From the NCBI GenBank assembly GCA_021772935.1, contig JAJFLA010000003.1, positions 25,989 through 89,988 on the forward strand: a stretch of DNA of 64,000 nt, in the 5' to 3' direction. This DNA is from Gammaproteobacteria bacterium (GTDB taxonomy: Bacteria > Pseudomonadota > Gammaproteobacteria > Xanthomonadales > SZUA-36). The notes below the pieces were generated by a model. It did no database searches and was not told where the DNA came from. It was given only the letters and a program-made list of their open reading frames with translations. Position 1 is the stretch's first letter. Each line of letters begins with the position of its first letter. The translations under genes were made by a program, and so were the position numbers. Positions 11,950 to 21,171 of this stretch are shown piece by piece.

Positions 11950-13602
11950 CTAAAAGCGAACCGGTTCGTTATAACGGCCATAAACCGAGACCAGTGCATG
12001 GGTCATCTCACCAACGGTGGCATACGCCTTCACCGCCGCCATGATCGCTGGCATGACATTTACACCTTGCGTGGCATCATCAACGAGTTTCGCCAAGGTG
12101 TTTTCCACCGCTGCGTTATCGCGCTCAGCACGTAGTTTCTGCAGGCGTTCAATCTGCCGGTCGGCGTCATCTTGTGCGTAAGGGTGGTATTCGACTTCAG
12201 GCTCTTCTTCATCCATCTCGTAGCAGTTAATACCCACTTTGGGGAATTCGCCCGACTCGATTTCCTGTAATAACTCATAAGCTTGTGTGGATACTTTTGA
12301 CTGAATCGTGCCCTCGGCCACCATCTTGACAATACCACCCTGCTCGTCAACCTCTTGCATGACTGCCTGCATCCGCTCACGCATCTGGTTAGTCAGGGTC
12401 TCGACGTAATAGGAACCCGCCAATGGGTCAACCGTGTCGCACAAACCCATTTCTTCAATCAACACTTGCATGGTCCGCAAAGACAGCCGTTGCGCGTCTT
12501 CGCTGGGAATCGTATAGGCCTCGTCAAAGCAGCACAGCGCCATGGTTTGAGCACCGGAAAGAGCACTTATCAGGGCGTAATAGGCGCCTCGGACAATATT
12601 GACCTCAGGTTGCTCCTTGGTCAGGCCACTACCACCACCACCAGCGATCATTCGTAACACCATTGAACGTGGATTAGTCGCACCGTACTCTTCCTTGATG
12701 ATCTTGGCCCATAAACCACGACCGGCACGGAATTTCGCCACCTGCTCAAAAATATTGCCATAGATATTGAAATTGAAAGACAACCTCGAAGCAAATTCAT
12801 CAACATCAAGTCCGCGTGCCAGTACCAGGTCGGTATAAGCCTTGGCGATGACAAAACCGTAGGCCATTTCCTGAGCCGGATCAGCCCCGGATTCACGGAT
12901 GTGATAACCACAGACACTGACCGGACTGTATTTTGGCGCATTGTTGGCACAGTATTCGATGGTATCGGCCACCAGCTTGATGGACGGCTCCACCGGGAAT
13001 ATCCAGGTGCCACGACCGATGAACTCTTTCAAAATATCATTCTGGGCCGTGCCACGTAACTTTGAGATGTCATAACCACGCTTCTCAGCCATCGCCAGAT
13101 ACATTGCAATCATGATCGCCGCAGCGCCATTTATCGTCAGCGAGACAGTAATCTTTTCCAGATCGATACCATCAAAAGCAACCTCGAAATCACGCAGAGA
13201 ATCAACCGCCATGCCCACCCGGCCTATTTCACCGATGGCGAGATCATCGTCGGAATCAAGACCGATCTGCGATGGCAGGTCAAAGGCGACGTTTAAACCA
13301 GTCTGGCCATTTTCAATCAGGAATTTAAATCGCTCGTTGGTATCTTCCGGATCCCCAAAACCCGTGTATTGGCGCATCGTCCAGGGTCGTTTACGGTACA
13401 TTTCCTTGTGAATCCCACGTGTAAATGGGTACTCACCCGGCAGACCGACCATGGCCACACCACCGGAAGCCTCAAGATCTTCCGCCGTATAGGTCTTTTT
13501 GATCTCGATACCGGATTCGTTAATGACCGACCGGTTGCTATCCTGCTGTTTAATCGATGCACCCGTCGTTTTTTGCCGGGGCTTGAATTGTTGTGTTGTC
13601 AT
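11950..13602 (-). CDS. Acyl-CoA mutase catalytic subunit, B12-dependent (mirror copy)
   Basis: Identical mirror of 24411-26063. 550 residues of the methylmalonyl-CoA mutase large-subunit family with an altered substrate pocket. ATGA overlap with the small-subunit gene. Details at the right-arm copy. Confidence 0.88.
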   Translation of the reverse strand: MTTQQFKPRQKTTGASIKQQDSNRSVINESGIEIKKTYTAEDLEASGGVAMVGLPGEYPFTRGIHKEMYRKRPWTMRQYTGFGDPEDTNERFKFLIENGQTGLNVAFDLPSQIGLDSDDDLAIGEIGRVGMAVDSLRDFEVAFDGIDLEKITVSLTINGAAAIMIAMYLAMAEKRGYDISKLRGTAQNDILKEFIGRGTWIFPVEPSIKLVADTIEYCANNAPKYSPVSVCGYHIRESGADPAQEMAYGFVIAKAYTDLVLARGLDVDEFASRLSFNFNIYGNIFEQVAKFRAGRGLWAKIIKEEYGATNPRSMVLRMIAGGGGSGLTKEQPEVNIVRGAYYALISALSGAQTMALCCFDEAYTIPSEDAQRLSLRTMQVLIEEMGLCDTVDPLAGSYYVETLTNQMRERMQAVMQEVDEQGGIVKMVAEGTIQSKVSTQAYELLQEIESGEFPKVGINCYEMDEEEPEVEYHPYAQDDADRQIERLQKLRAERDNAAVENTLAKLVDDATQGVNVMPAIMAAVKAYATVGEMTHALVSVYGRYNEPVRF

Positions 13603-14006
13603 TGGCATCTCTCGTTGATGAAATCAACTATTTCTTCAAGCCGTGTCCCGGCCGGAAATATCCCGTCGAGTCCGACTGCTTTCAGTGCTTTCTGGTCGGG
13701 TGCTGGAATGCTGCCGCCAATAATCCAGAGCTTGTCGTCCAGCCCATTTTCAAGCAACAGTTTTTTCAGTCGCTGACAATACGGCACATGTGAACCGGCC
13801 ATGCTCGACAGGCCGATCACATCCACGTCTTCCTCCAGTGCGATCTGCGCCACTGCTTCAGGCGGTTGACGTAAGCCGGTGTAGATAACATCGTATCCGG
13901 CATCAATTAGAGCGCGCACCACGATTTTGGCACCACGGTCGTGCCCGTCCAGTCCCGGCTTGGCGATCAGCACTCTGATCCTGGCCCTGGTTGCATGTGA
14001 TTTCAT
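13599..14006 (-). CDS. Cobalamin-binding subunit of acyl-CoA mutase (mirror copy)
   Basis: Identical mirror of 24007-24414. 135 residues with the B12 motif D-x-H-x-x-G (Asp20, His22, Gly25). Details at the right-arm copy. Confidence 0.9.
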   Translation of the reverse strand: MKSHATRARIRVLIAKPGLDGHDRGAKIVVRALIDAGYDVIYTGLRQPPEAVAQIALEEDVDVIGLSSMAGSHVPYCQRLKKLLLENGLDDKLWIIGGSIPAPDQKALKAVGLDGIFPAGTRLEEIVDFINERCQ

Positions 14007-15133
14007 GTGGACAATTCCTTGGCGATAATAAGTTTGAGAATTTCACTGGTACCACCACCAATGAGTGTAAAACGGATATCCCGTAGGTGGCGTTGCACCG
14101 GGTATTCCATCGCAAAACCGTAGGAGGCCAGTACCCTCGCGGCTTTGTCACAGACGTCTGCGGCGGCTTCAGAGGCGAATAGTTTTGCCATCGCAGATTG
14201 TTGGTGACAGGGCTTGTCGTTTTGTTTCAACCAGGCTGCGTAATGCACCAGTTGTTCGGCAGCTTCGAGGTCTGTAGCCATCTCAGCTAATTTATGCTGA
14301 ATAGCTTGAAACCTATTGATATATTTACCAAATTGCTTACGTTCACCAGCATATCGAATGGCTTCTTCCAGTGCACCTCTACCACCGCCGACGGCCATCG
14401 CACCGGTAATAATCCTGATTTCAGCCAATAGTTTACGCAGGTGCTTTTCACCTTCTCCCACCGCACTCAGGCAATGCGTGTCGGGTACAAAACAATCATT
14501 CAATGCCAGTTCGGATGTGGGTAATGCACGTACACCCATTTTCTCGATGGCACGCCCGACAGCAAGGCCTTCAAAATTCCTTTCGACGAGGAAAATGGTG
14601 AGTTTGCTTTCTTCACCTGCTTTTGCAAAAACAGTAAAAAAGTCTGCAACCGGTGCCGAAGTAACCCACATTTTCTGACCATTGATACGATAACCACCTG
14701 TCACCTTGACAGCGGTGGTCGCAATGCCACCCAGATCACTGCCGGCATTCGGTTCGGTCATGCAAATTGCACCCACCTTTTCACCACGCAATGCAGGTTC
14801 AAAAAGACGCTTACGAATATCATCATTACCCAGCATGTGCAGGAACTTGGTGCCCATCAATGATTGCATGGCCACTGCCCCTGCCAATGACATTGAGCCA
14901 CGTGCAACCTGGGTCAGTGCCAGGCAAAACGAATTGAGATCCATACCGCTGCCGCCGTCGGTCTCTGGATAGCGCATGCCAAAAAAGCCCATATCGCCCA
15001 ATTCACGAAACAATTGCCAGGGAAATTCGTGTGCCTCATCTATCGCCTCGGCCTGTGGTGCGATTCTCTCGTCACAGAAGCGACTAAACGTATCGCGTAC
15101 GGTCTGCTGTTCCTGGGATAATTCAAAATCCAT
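14003..15133 (-). CDS. Acyl-CoA dehydrogenase (mirror copy)
   Basis: Identical mirror of 22880-24010. 376 residues; the C-terminal motif is IGGGTSEI rather than IYEGTSEI, so the usual catalytic glutamate is absent there. Details at the right-arm copy. Confidence 0.9.
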   Translation of the reverse strand: MDFELSQEQQTVRDTFSRFCDERIAPQAEAIDEAHEFPWQLFRELGDMGFFGMRYPETDGGSGMDLNSFCLALTQVARGSMSLAGAVAMQSLMGTKFLHMLGNDDIRKRLFEPALRGEKVGAICMTEPNAGSDLGGIATTAVKVTGGYRINGQKMWVTSAPVADFFTVFAKAGEESKLTIFLVERNFEGLAVGRAIEKMGVRALPTSELALNDCFVPDTHCLSAVGEGEKHLRKLLAEIRIITGAMAVGGGRGALEEAIRYAGERKQFGKYINRFQAIQHKLAEMATDLEAAEQLVHYAAWLKQNDKPCHQQSAMAKLFASEAAADVCDKAARVLASYGFAMEYPVQRHLRDIRFTLIGGGTSEILKLIIAKELST

Positions 15134-16845
15134 CAGCTGTTGCTCTCTTCATAGCCGTAGGCTGTCTTTGCGGCCTCGACCGAAATCACACCATTGCGAA
15201 CTTCTTCCTTTAAGCTGGCACGGTCCCGTTTTGCAGGGTCACCATAACCACCACCACCACCAGCATACTGGTGATAAATAGAACCCCGGGGTACTCCTTC
15301 AATCAGATCCTTGTTGTTCGGCACCACCACTCGACCATCAGGGTAAGTCAGTTTGATCTCATTAAGGGTTCCACCCTTGCCACCAAACAGACCAAAGGCG
15401 GGTTCAAAATCACCATCACCAAAAGTTACCAATTGTGTATCTTCAGAGCCGATGATGAATTCGGTTTCCACACCCAGTCCACCACGCCATTCACCGGCAC
15501 CAGCAGAATCTATCAGGTATTCATGACGCTTGAGCAAGTGTGGGGTCTGCTGTTCAAACATTTCGTAATCCTGGTCGAGAATACCACCAGAGGCGTCGAT
15601 CATGCCGATATGGTCATAACCGTCGGTACCGTTCATCGCACCCGAACCACCCTTCAGACCCATAAAACCAATATCGACATAATGTTCATCTTTTTCTTCA
15701 TCAAGCCCTGTTGTCAACGAAGCCAGCAGGTTATTCCAGCCAGCCGTGACGCGATCGGGAATAACGGGTGCCAGGGCACGGATGATGGCATCTGCATTGG
15801 GCGGGCACAGATGGTTACCAAAGGTGGTCGCTTTTGGATAGGCGGCATTCAAAATAGTACCCTCGGGTATAATCATGTCGATCGGTCCGACCATGCCCTC
15901 GTTATGAGGGATGTCCGGGTTGACCATTTGCAGAAAAGTCAGGATGGCCGCGGATGCACTGGAGGTGTAAGTGCCGTTGACGAAGCCATCGGTCTGCGCA
16001 TCGGTATCTGAATAATCGAAGGTAATATGTTTGTCTTTGACCGTCACCGTGACACGAATTGTGAATTTGGTGCCCAGGTTATGACCATCAAAATAAACAT
16101 AGCCTTCACCGCTGTATATGCCTTCTGGAATGGTCGCGATCTCCGCTTCCATCATTTTGCGGGTGGCATCAAATAAGGCGGTCTTGTGGTTTTCGAAACT
16201 TTCGCGACCATATTTTTCGAGAACATCAAGCAAACGTCGCTCACCCACTGTGCAAGCACCCATCTGGGCACGCATATCGTGCTGTACGATTTCCAGGCGG
16301 ATATTGGCAAAGATGAGGTTCCAGACATCCTTGCGCAGTACACCCTTTTCATACACTTTCACCGGCGGGATACGTAAGGCTTCCTGCCAGACTTCGGTGG
16401 CCCTGGGATTGTAACCACCCGGTACATTGCCACCAATATCGGCCTGGTGGCCTTTTACCGCTGACCAGGCAACCAACTCGCCTCGATGAAATATTGGTTT
16501 GTACACTGCTACATCATTGTTCTGGTTACCCATCGAGAAGACGTCGTTATGGAAAATCACGTCACCCTCATGGATATCATCACCAAAATACTCCACCAGG
16601 TATTTGCATACCGGCGCCAGAGAGAACGCGAGAATCGGCAGGTTTTCGGTTTGCTCCAACATATTGCCTGCGGCATCATAAAGACCTGTGACAAAATCCT
16701 TGGCCTCACACAGGATCGGTGAACGCGCAGTCTGCTCTACAGACAGACTCATTTCATCGGTGATCGATTTGAAAGTCCGCGCATAAACGGACAGCAGTAT
16801 GGGGTCTATCTGGCCCGTTTCCACACTCTTATCCTCATGGTTCAT
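15133..16845 (-). CDS. hyuB: Hydantoinase B/oxoprolinase family subunit (mirror copy)
   Basis: Identical mirror of 21168-22880. 570 residues, partner of HyuA, overlapping it by four bases. Details at the right-arm copy. Confidence 0.88.
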   Translation of the reverse strand: MNHEDKSVETGQIDPILLSVYARTFKSITDEMSLSVEQTARSPILCEAKDFVTGLYDAAGNMLEQTENLPILAFSLAPVCKYLVEYFGDDIHEGDVIFHNDVFSMGNQNNDVAVYKPIFHRGELVAWSAVKGHQADIGGNVPGGYNPRATEVWQEALRIPPVKVYEKGVLRKDVWNLIFANIRLEIVQHDMRAQMGACTVGERRLLDVLEKYGRESFENHKTALFDATRKMMEAEIATIPEGIYSGEGYVYFDGHNLGTKFTIRVTVTVKDKHITFDYSDTDAQTDGFVNGTYTSSASAAILTFLQMVNPDIPHNEGMVGPIDMIIPEGTILNAAYPKATTFGNHLCPPNADAIIRALAPVIPDRVTAGWNNLLASLTTGLDEEKDEHYVDIGFMGLKGGSGAMNGTDGYDHIGMIDASGGILDQDYEMFEQQTPHLLKRHEYLIDSAGAGEWRGGLGVETEFIIGSEDTQLVTFGDGDFEPAFGLFGGKGGTLNEIKLTYPDGRVVVPNNKDLIEGVPRGSIYHQYAGGGGGYGDPAKRDRASLKEEVRNGVISVEAAKTAYGYEESNS

Positions 16846-18959
16846 TGTTGGTCTCCACTCAATTTAGGACTCAGAAGATCTTCACGGCCTTTTTCATACA
16901 CGACAAATGAGCCGTATTGATCAAGCACACAATCGTAGGCATCGCTTACCAGAATCGCTGTCGTTACCTGCTCGATCATGGCAGGGCCACGTACAAAGTT
17001 ACCAAAATGCATCTTGTGTCCATCATAAACTGGCACTGGGAAAAAGGCTTTTTTTGAGAAAATGTACATGTCCCGCTCACCTTTAAATGCGGCAGACGCG
17101 TCCTGACCCGCATAATCCTGCTCCCGGAAATCGGGCTTATCGGTCACACCAATCGCTTGTAAACGTACATTGATAAGATCGACACTGACCTGCTGGTCTT
17201 CAAGTGAATAGCCGTATAGACGGTTGTGTTCGGCATGAAATGCGCTGTGTATCGCATCCGAGTCTGCTTTCTCGATCCACTCGCGCTCGACTTCTACGGA
17301 AACCTCGTGGTACTGCTTTTGGTAACGGCAATCCAATTTGACCTGGAACTGCTGGCGCTCTTGAGAGATTCCCTCATTGATCAGCATCGCGGTGCCTTCG
17401 TCGACCATATTGGTAACCAATGTCTGCAAAGCCGGCCAGTCAAGCCCTTCCATGCGGGCAAAAAAGGTTCTTACAAAATCATGTTTGAGGTCACCCATCA
17501 GCATACCGACAGCACACAGTATGGAGGACTCTCTGGGCACAATCTGGAATGGAATCTGCAATTCTTCACAGATCATGCAGGAATGTATGGGACCTGCGCC
17601 CCCAGCAACCACCATCGGGAACTCACGCGGATCGAAACCGCGTTTGATGGTCACTTCACGAACACCCTGCGCCATATTGTTGCAGGCCACCCGGTACATA
17701 CCCGCCGCCGCACTTTCCACATCCATACCAAGCGGCTTTGCAATGTGTTCCTTAATGGCTGCACGCGCAGCTTCAATATCCAGTTTCATGCTGCCGCCTG
17801 CAAAAAAGTCCGGGTTCAGATAACCCAGCACGAGGTTGGCATCGGTACAGGCAGGAAGTCTGCCACCCTGAGCGTAACTCACCGGCCCAGGAACAGCACC
17901 TGCACTTTGCGGGCCCATACGTAACAATCCGCCTTCGTCAATCCAACCAATCGATCCGCCACCAGCGCCAATGGTGTGGATGGCGAGCATCGGTAAGGCA
18001 ATACGATGCCGGTCGATCACACCTTCGTTGACCAGTACCGGGCTGCCGGTTACGAGTGCAGCCTCAAAGCTGGTTCCTCCCATATCCACTACGATACAAT
18101 TCTGCTGGTCATGTGCCTGGGCATAAACCAGACCCGCTCCCGGTCCAGCCGCAGGTCCGGAAAGCAGGGTTAGCGCCGCCGTTTTGCGTGCGGTTTCCGG
18201 TGTCATGACACCGCCGTTGGATTGCATGATCATCAACAGACCATTGAAACCGTTGCGGCCCAGTCTGCCGGTCAACTGTTCAAGGTAGTCATTTAAGATA
18301 GGCCCGATATACGAGTTGAGTACGGTGGTGCTGGTGCGTTGATAAAAGCGAATGGAAGGCAACAAATCAGTGGAAACTGTGAGGTATGCATCCGGCATTC
18401 TTTCACGCACCAATTCCGCCGCACGGTGTTCGTGGTCAGCATTAATAAAGGCATTCATGAAACAGATGGAAACCGCCTCGACCCCTTCCGTCAGGAATAA
18501 CTCAATCGCTTTTTCAACATCATCCAGGCTCAATGCTTCAACTTCACTGCCATCACGGCGCAAGCGTCCTTTCACACCTGCCCTAAGGTAACGTGGTACC
18601 AGTGGCTTAACGTTGGTGTAGCGATTGTTGTATTGTTCTTCGCGAATCCCACGACGCATTTCAAGCGCGTCACGCACCCCTTCGGTTGTGATCAGACCAG
18701 ACTTGGCACCATTTCTGGTCAAAGTAGCATTGGTGGTAACAGTGGTGCCATGCACGATGGTCTCGACCCGTTGTAGAAACTCACTCAGGCCAAGTGATGG
18801 CTCCTGTTTTGACGCGATCTCGGTCAGACCATTGATAACGGCAGCTGAGGGGTCATCAGAAACCGACAACACCTTGAATATTTCTGGTTCCCTGTCTTGC
18901 CAGGCAACCAAAAAGTCAGTGAAAGTCCCGCCGACGTCTATTCCAATCTTTAAACCCAT
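16842..18959 (-). CDS. hyuA: Hydantoinase A/oxoprolinase family ATPase subunit (mirror copy)
   Basis: Identical mirror of 19054-21171. 705 residues with the N-terminal phosphate-binding motif GIDVGGTFTDF. It diverges from its own mirror image across a 94-bp palindrome. Details at the right-arm copy. Confidence 0.9.
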   Translation of the reverse strand: MGLKIGIDVGGTFTDFLVAWQDREPEIFKVLSVSDDPSAAVINGLTEIASKQEPSLGLSEFLQRVETIVHGTTVTTNATLTRNGAKSGLITTEGVRDALEMRRGIREEQYNNRYTNVKPLVPRYLRAGVKGRLRRDGSEVEALSLDDVEKAIELFLTEGVEAVSICFMNAFINADHEHRAAELVRERMPDAYLTVSTDLLPSIRFYQRTSTTVLNSYIGPILNDYLEQLTGRLGRNGFNGLLMIMQSNGGVMTPETARKTAALTLLSGPAAGPGAGLVYAQAHDQQNCIVVDMGGTSFEAALVTGSPVLVNEGVIDRHRIALPMLAIHTIGAGGGSIGWIDEGGLLRMGPQSAGAVPGPVSYAQGGRLPACTDANLVLGYLNPDFFAGGSMKLDIEAARAAIKEHIAKPLGMDVESAAAGMYRVACNNMAQGVREVTIKRGFDPREFPMVVAGGAGPIHSCMICEELQIPFQIVPRESSILCAVGMLMGDLKHDFVRTFFARMEGLDWPALQTLVTNMVDEGTAMLINEGISQERQQFQVKLDCRYQKQYHEVSVEVEREWIEKADSDAIHSAFHAEHNRLYGYSLEDQQVSVDLINVRLQAIGVTDKPDFREQDYAGQDASAAFKGERDMYIFSKKAFFPVPVYDGHKMHFGNFVRGPAMIEQVTTAILVSDAYDCVLDQYGSFVVYEKGREDLLSPKLSGDQQ

Positions 18960-18978
18960 ACCTTAATTTCTCCTAGAA

Positions 18979-19034
18979 TGGGGTCGGAGTAAAAACCAAA
19001 TTTGAATTCAAATTTGGTTTTTACTCCGACCCCA
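18979..19034. repeat. REP-like hairpin at the palindrome centre
   Basis: Starts TGGGGTCGGAGTAAAAACC and ends with its reverse complement; the centre is GAATTC. The outer part resembles the hairpin at 47743-47802 (TGGGGTCAGAGTCAAAAACC), so this is a dispersed REP-type element. Because the flanks are also palindromic here, its natural boundaries and loop cannot be defined from this window. It sits 20 bp before hyuA in both arms. Confidence 0.7.
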
Positions 19035-19053
19035 TTCTAGGAGAAATTAAGGT

Positions 19054-21171
19054 ATGGGTTTAAAGATTGGAATAGACGTCGGCGGGACTTTCACTGACTT
19101 TTTGGTTGCCTGGCAAGACAGGGAACCAGAAATATTCAAGGTGTTGTCGGTTTCTGATGACCCCTCAGCTGCCGTTATCAATGGTCTGACCGAGATCGCG
19201 TCAAAACAGGAGCCATCACTTGGCCTGAGTGAGTTTCTACAACGGGTCGAGACCATCGTGCATGGCACCACTGTTACCACCAATGCTACTTTGACCAGAA
19301 ATGGTGCCAAGTCTGGTCTGATCACAACCGAAGGGGTGCGTGACGCGCTTGAAATGCGTCGTGGGATTCGCGAAGAACAATACAACAATCGCTACACCAA
19401 CGTTAAGCCACTGGTACCACGTTACCTTAGGGCAGGTGTGAAAGGACGCTTGCGCCGTGATGGCAGTGAAGTTGAAGCATTGAGCCTGGATGATGTTGAA
19501 AAAGCGATTGAGTTATTCCTGACGGAAGGGGTCGAGGCGGTTTCCATCTGTTTCATGAATGCCTTTATTAATGCTGACCACGAACACCGTGCGGCGGAAT
19601 TGGTGCGTGAAAGAATGCCGGATGCATACCTCACAGTTTCCACTGATTTGTTGCCTTCCATTCGCTTTTATCAACGCACCAGCACCACCGTACTCAACTC
19701 GTATATCGGGCCTATCTTAAATGACTACCTTGAACAGTTGACCGGCAGACTGGGCCGCAACGGTTTCAATGGTCTGTTGATGATCATGCAATCCAACGGC
19801 GGTGTCATGACACCGGAAACCGCACGCAAAACGGCGGCGCTAACCCTGCTTTCCGGACCTGCGGCTGGACCGGGAGCGGGTCTGGTTTATGCCCAGGCAC
19901 ATGACCAGCAGAATTGTATCGTAGTGGATATGGGAGGAACCAGCTTTGAGGCTGCACTCGTAACCGGCAGCCCGGTACTGGTCAACGAAGGTGTGATCGA
20001 CCGGCATCGTATTGCCTTACCGATGCTCGCCATCCACACCATTGGCGCTGGTGGCGGATCGATTGGTTGGATTGACGAAGGCGGATTGTTACGTATGGGC
20101 CCGCAAAGTGCAGGTGCTGTTCCTGGGCCGGTGAGTTACGCTCAGGGTGGCAGACTTCCTGCCTGTACCGATGCCAACCTCGTGCTGGGTTATCTGAACC
20201 CGGACTTTTTTGCAGGCGGCAGCATGAAACTGGATATTGAAGCTGCGCGTGCAGCCATTAAGGAACACATTGCAAAGCCGCTTGGTATGGATGTGGAAAG
20301 TGCGGCGGCGGGTATGTACCGGGTGGCCTGCAACAATATGGCGCAGGGTGTTCGTGAAGTGACCATCAAACGCGGTTTCGATCCGCGTGAGTTCCCGATG
20401 GTGGTTGCTGGGGGCGCAGGTCCCATACATTCCTGCATGATCTGTGAAGAATTGCAGATTCCATTCCAGATTGTGCCCAGAGAGTCCTCCATACTGTGTG
20501 CTGTCGGTATGCTGATGGGTGACCTCAAACATGATTTTGTAAGAACCTTTTTTGCCCGCATGGAAGGGCTTGACTGGCCGGCTTTGCAGACATTGGTTAC
20601 CAATATGGTCGACGAAGGCACCGCGATGCTGATCAATGAGGGAATCTCTCAAGAGCGCCAGCAGTTCCAGGTCAAATTGGATTGCCGTTACCAAAAGCAG
20701 TACCACGAGGTTTCCGTAGAAGTCGAGCGCGAGTGGATCGAGAAAGCAGACTCGGATGCGATACACAGCGCATTTCATGCCGAACACAACCGTCTATACG
20801 GCTATTCACTTGAAGACCAGCAGGTCAGTGTCGATCTTATCAATGTACGTTTACAAGCGATTGGTGTGACCGATAAGCCCGATTTCCGGGAGCAGGATTA
20901 TGCGGGTCAGGACGCGTCTGCCGCATTTAAAGGTGAGCGGGACATGTACATTTTCTCAAAAAAAGCCTTTTTCCCAGTGCCAGTTTATGATGGACACAAG
21001 ATGCATTTTGGTAACTTTGTACGTGGCCCTGCCATGATCGAGCAGGTAACGACAGCGATTCTGGTAAGCGATGCCTACGATTGTGTGCTTGATCAATACG
21101 GCTCATTTGTCGTGTATGAAAAAGGCCGTGAAGATCTTCTGAGTCCTAAATTGAGTGGAGACCAACAATGA
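19054..21171 (+). CDS. hyuA: Hydantoinase A/oxoprolinase family ATPase subunit
   Basis: A 705-residue cytoplasmic protein of the N-methylhydantoinase A/5-oxoprolinase family, which includes the acetone and acetophenone carboxylase subunits. These ATPases phosphorylate a lactam, imide or enolised ketone so that it can be hydrolysed or carboxylated with the B subunit. Visible motifs are GIDVGGTFTDF near residue 5, a second phosphate motif VVDMGGTSFEA near 290, and GAGGGSIGWID near 332, as in actin/Hsp70-fold ATPases. Length is normal. AGGAG at 19040 supports this ATG. The ATG of hyuB overlaps its stop. No gene for the third subunit found in acetone carboxylase is nearby, so a hydantoinase-type reaction is more likely than acetone carboxylation; the substrate is unknown. 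It is the first visible gene of the operon; its natural upstream DNA is lost to the fold-back. Confidence 0.92.
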   Translation: MGLKIGIDVGGTFTDFLVAWQDREPEIFKVLSVSDDPSAAVINGLTEIASKQEPSLGLSEFLQRVETIVHGTTVTTNATLTRNGAKSGLITTEGVRDALEMRRGIREEQYNNRYTNVKPLVPRYLRAGVKGRLRRDGSEVEALSLDDVEKAIELFLTEGVEAVSICFMNAFINADHEHRAAELVRERMPDAYLTVSTDLLPSIRFYQRTSTTVLNSYIGPILNDYLEQLTGRLGRNGFNGLLMIMQSNGGVMTPETARKTAALTLLSGPAAGPGAGLVYAQAHDQQNCIVVDMGGTSFEAALVTGSPVLVNEGVIDRHRIALPMLAIHTIGAGGGSIGWIDEGGLLRMGPQSAGAVPGPVSYAQGGRLPACTDANLVLGYLNPDFFAGGSMKLDIEAARAAIKEHIAKPLGMDVESAAAGMYRVACNNMAQGVREVTIKRGFDPREFPMVVAGGAGPIHSCMICEELQIPFQIVPRESSILCAVGMLMGDLKHDFVRTFFARMEGLDWPALQTLVTNMVDEGTAMLINEGISQERQQFQVKLDCRYQKQYHEVSVEVEREWIEKADSDAIHSAFHAEHNRLYGYSLEDQQVSVDLINVRLQAIGVTDKPDFREQDYAGQDASAAFKGERDMYIFSKKAFFPVPVYDGHKMHFGNFVRGPAMIEQVTTAILVSDAYDCVLDQYGSFVVYEKGREDLLSPKLSGDQQ

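Larger units (their letters stand above)
1..19006. repeat. Left arm of a 38-kb perfect palindrome (probable fold-back artefact)
   Basis: Position x is the complement of position 38013-x throughout. All genes mirror with identical length, translation and spacing. The arm begins at window base 1, which pairs with 38012, so its true left end cannot be seen. Perfect identity over 19 kb with no spacer is best explained by an assembly or chimera fold-back; a real inverted duplication is the alternative. Confidence 0.97.

Noticed and set aside
20089-20787. 232-codon minus-strand frame inside hyuA (mirror 17226-17924)
   Set aside because: Antisense to a conserved coding region and rich in Cys/His; no start signal. 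Shadow of the real gene.
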